A DNA stretch of 6,478 nt from JBEKJU01 sp050011095 (GTDB lineage Bacteria > Desulfobacterota > Syntrophorhabdia > Syntrophorhabdales > WCHB1-27). Below the pieces are notes generated by a model. It saw only the letters and a list, made by a program, of their open reading frames with translations. It ran no database searches and was not told the origin of the DNA. The stretch spans positions 1 to 6,478 of the forward strand of contig JBEKJU010000213.1 of assembly GCA_050011095.1 (NCBI GenBank). Direction: 5' to 3'. This document shows positions 5,723-6,478 of the stretch, piece by piece. The translations under genes and the position numbers were made by a program. How positions within the stretch are numbered: position 1 is the stretch's first letter; each line of letters opens with the position of its first letter.

Positions 5723-5931
5723 TAGAGCGCTCCGCAAAAATAATTACCGATTGACGGCCTTGATTCCGGCTGTCCTTCGTCATTCCGGCGGATGCCGGTA
5801 GAGCGAAGCGGGCCTTAATCCCGCGAAGGCGGGACATCCAGCGTTTTCAGGACCTTGTGAACTGCCTGGACCCCGGCGTCCGCCGGGGTGACGGGAATTC
5901 GAATCGTTACTCAATTTTGCGGAACGCTCTA
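5723..5931. mobile_element. MITE-like element inserted at TA between hpnN and hpnM
   Basis: A non-coding element of 205 bp (5725-5929) between two TA dinucleotides. Its ends are inverted: GAGCGCTCCGCAAAAAT at 5725-5741 and, reading from 5929 to 5913 on the other strand, GAGCGTTCCGCAAAATT (15 of 17). Joining the flanks over one TA gives GCAATTATTGGGG, which occurs intact at 5946-5958 and, less one G, at 3007-3018. This supports a clean TA-duplicating insertion, the habit of IS630/Tc1-mariner transposases (established knowledge). Inside are a right palindromic arm (5866-5892) and a left arm (from 5779) that is split by an extra stretch containing the hairpin TCCCGC-GAAG-GCGGGA (5819-5834). No transposase is encoded. 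Confidence 0.75.
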
Positions 5932-6070
5932 TTGGGGCTTAGCACGCAATTATTGGGGCTCAGCGCCCCCTCCAATGGCAAAGCCATTGGAGCCTCCCCC
6001 CTCAAGGGCGTTTTTGACCGACGGTTCAGCGCCCCCTTCATCGGCTTTGCCACGACCCGCTGCGTGGGTA
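5932..6070 (+). repeat. Diverged intergenic repeat, copy C
   Basis: This region between the TA element and hpnN carries pieces of the copy A/B repeat: GCAATTATTGGGG (5946-5958), GCCACGACCCGC (6049-6060) and a hairpin ACCCGC-TGC-GTGGGT (6055-6069, one G-U pair), matching the ACCCAC/ACCCGC hairpins in A and B. It also has a perfect 10-bp hairpin CTCCAATGGC-AAA-GCCATTGGAG (5970-5992), and TCAGCGCCCCC occurs twice (5960-5970 and 6027-6037). The repeat runs to within five bases of the hpnN stop codon. No gene is seen here. Confidence 0.6.
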
Positions 6071-6074
6071 GTGC

Positions 6075-6478
6075 CTATGAATGCAACCCGGTATTATGTC
6101 CCACCCTTCGACAACCGTCACCCTGTGACGTCTGCGGTTTTGCCGGAGTCTGCCGTTTGGCGCGCATATTTCCGACCGCGTGCAGCAGGGCGGGGAGAAA
6201 CAGGACTGCCGCCAAGAGGACACAGAGGCTCCCGATGGTCGTCAGCAGGCCAAGGCTGTGGATGCCCCGGTGTCCTGATATGATCAGGCTGCAGAACCCG
6301 ACCGTGGTCGTGAGCCCCGCGAGGATCACGCCCATACCCGTGCTGACGGGAAGGCTGAACCGGCCGGGATGACGGGTATACCTCCACCTTTGGACAACGA
6401 TGATCCCGTACTCGACACCCGCGCCGACGACGAGGGGCATGAAAATGCTGTGGGCGAGGTTCAGCTCGATGGCGAAGA
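6075..6478 (-). CDS. hpnN: HpnN, hopanoid-associated RND/MMPL transporter, C-terminal part
   Basis: The 5' part is cut off by the right window edge; about 133 C-terminal residues are visible. Three membrane segments stand out: around LAHSIFMPLVVGAGVEYGII, VSTGMGVILAGLTTTVGF, and LGLLTTIGSLCVLLAAVLFL, ending in LPALL. The pattern of a G-x-G-V-E-Y-G helix, the TTT-VGF segment, S-x-H-x-G-x-x-S-x-GLL and then LPALL matches the last transmembrane block of RND exporters of the HpnN type. These are associated with moving hopanoids from the inner to the outer membrane. The tail after LPALL is polar and basic. The TAG stop lies five bases from repeat copy C. hpnM follows on the same strand, supporting HpnN over a generic MMPL protein. 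Confidence 0.82.
   Translation of the reverse strand, partial: FAIELNLAHSIFMPLVVGAGVEYGIIVVQRWRYTRHPGRFSLPVSTGMGVILAGLTTTVGFCSLIISGHRGIHSLGLLTTIGSLCVLLAAVLFLPALLHAVGNMRAKRQTPAKPQTSQGDGCRRVGHNTGLHS

Noticed and set aside
6001..6015. Terminator CCCTCAAGGG followed by TTTTT in repeat copy C
   Set aside because: The stem is only four base pairs and the T-run is on the plus strand, where no upstream gene exists to terminate.

Overview
This GC-rich window looks like the chromosome of a Gram-negative, hopanoid-making bacterium. The evidence is an HpnM-like periplasmic protein next to the C-terminal part of an HpnN-like RND transporter, plus a periplasmic PBP4-type peptidoglycan enzyme. The gene set and the abundant CCGGCG...CGCCGG palindromic repeats would fit Desulfobacterota (former Deltaproteobacteria) or Nitrospirota. 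That placement is inference; no marker gene is present.

Layout, left to right. Positions 1-305 are an intergenic repeat (copy A) split by a small non-coding inverted-repeat element (about 143-283). Positions 391-2888 hold a two-gene minus-strand operon: a zinc-binding medium-chain dehydrogenase (first) and a PBP4-type D-Ala-D-Ala carboxypeptidase/endopeptidase (second), sharing a 4-base ATGA overlap. Positions 2889-3427 contain a palindrome, repeat copy B (uninterrupted, 3007-3179), then an extended -10 promoter and a roughly 180-nt leader with a well-formed intrinsic terminator. The leader precedes a small plus-strand DUF2934 gene (3428-3724). Convergent to it is a 403-residue minus-strand protein (3754-4965) that fuses a nucleotidyltransferase-like domain to a CDP-alcohol phosphatidyltransferase. 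Upstream of that gene on the minus strand are hpnM (5072-5686) and the 3' part of hpnN (6075 to the window edge). About 390 bases of repeats separate hpnM and hpnN and include a second inverted-repeat element inserted at a TA.

Functionally, the right half concerns envelope lipids: HpnN and HpnM are associated with moving hopanoids to the outer membrane, and the adjacent CDP-alcohol phosphatidyltransferase would make a phosphodiester-linked polar lipid or solute. The left half is a peptidoglycan-trimming enzyme coupled to an oxidoreductase of unknown substrate. The intergenic DNA is unusually informative: two non-autonomous elements can each be resolved against an empty site elsewhere in the same window, and the DUF2934 leader may be a small RNA or an attenuator.
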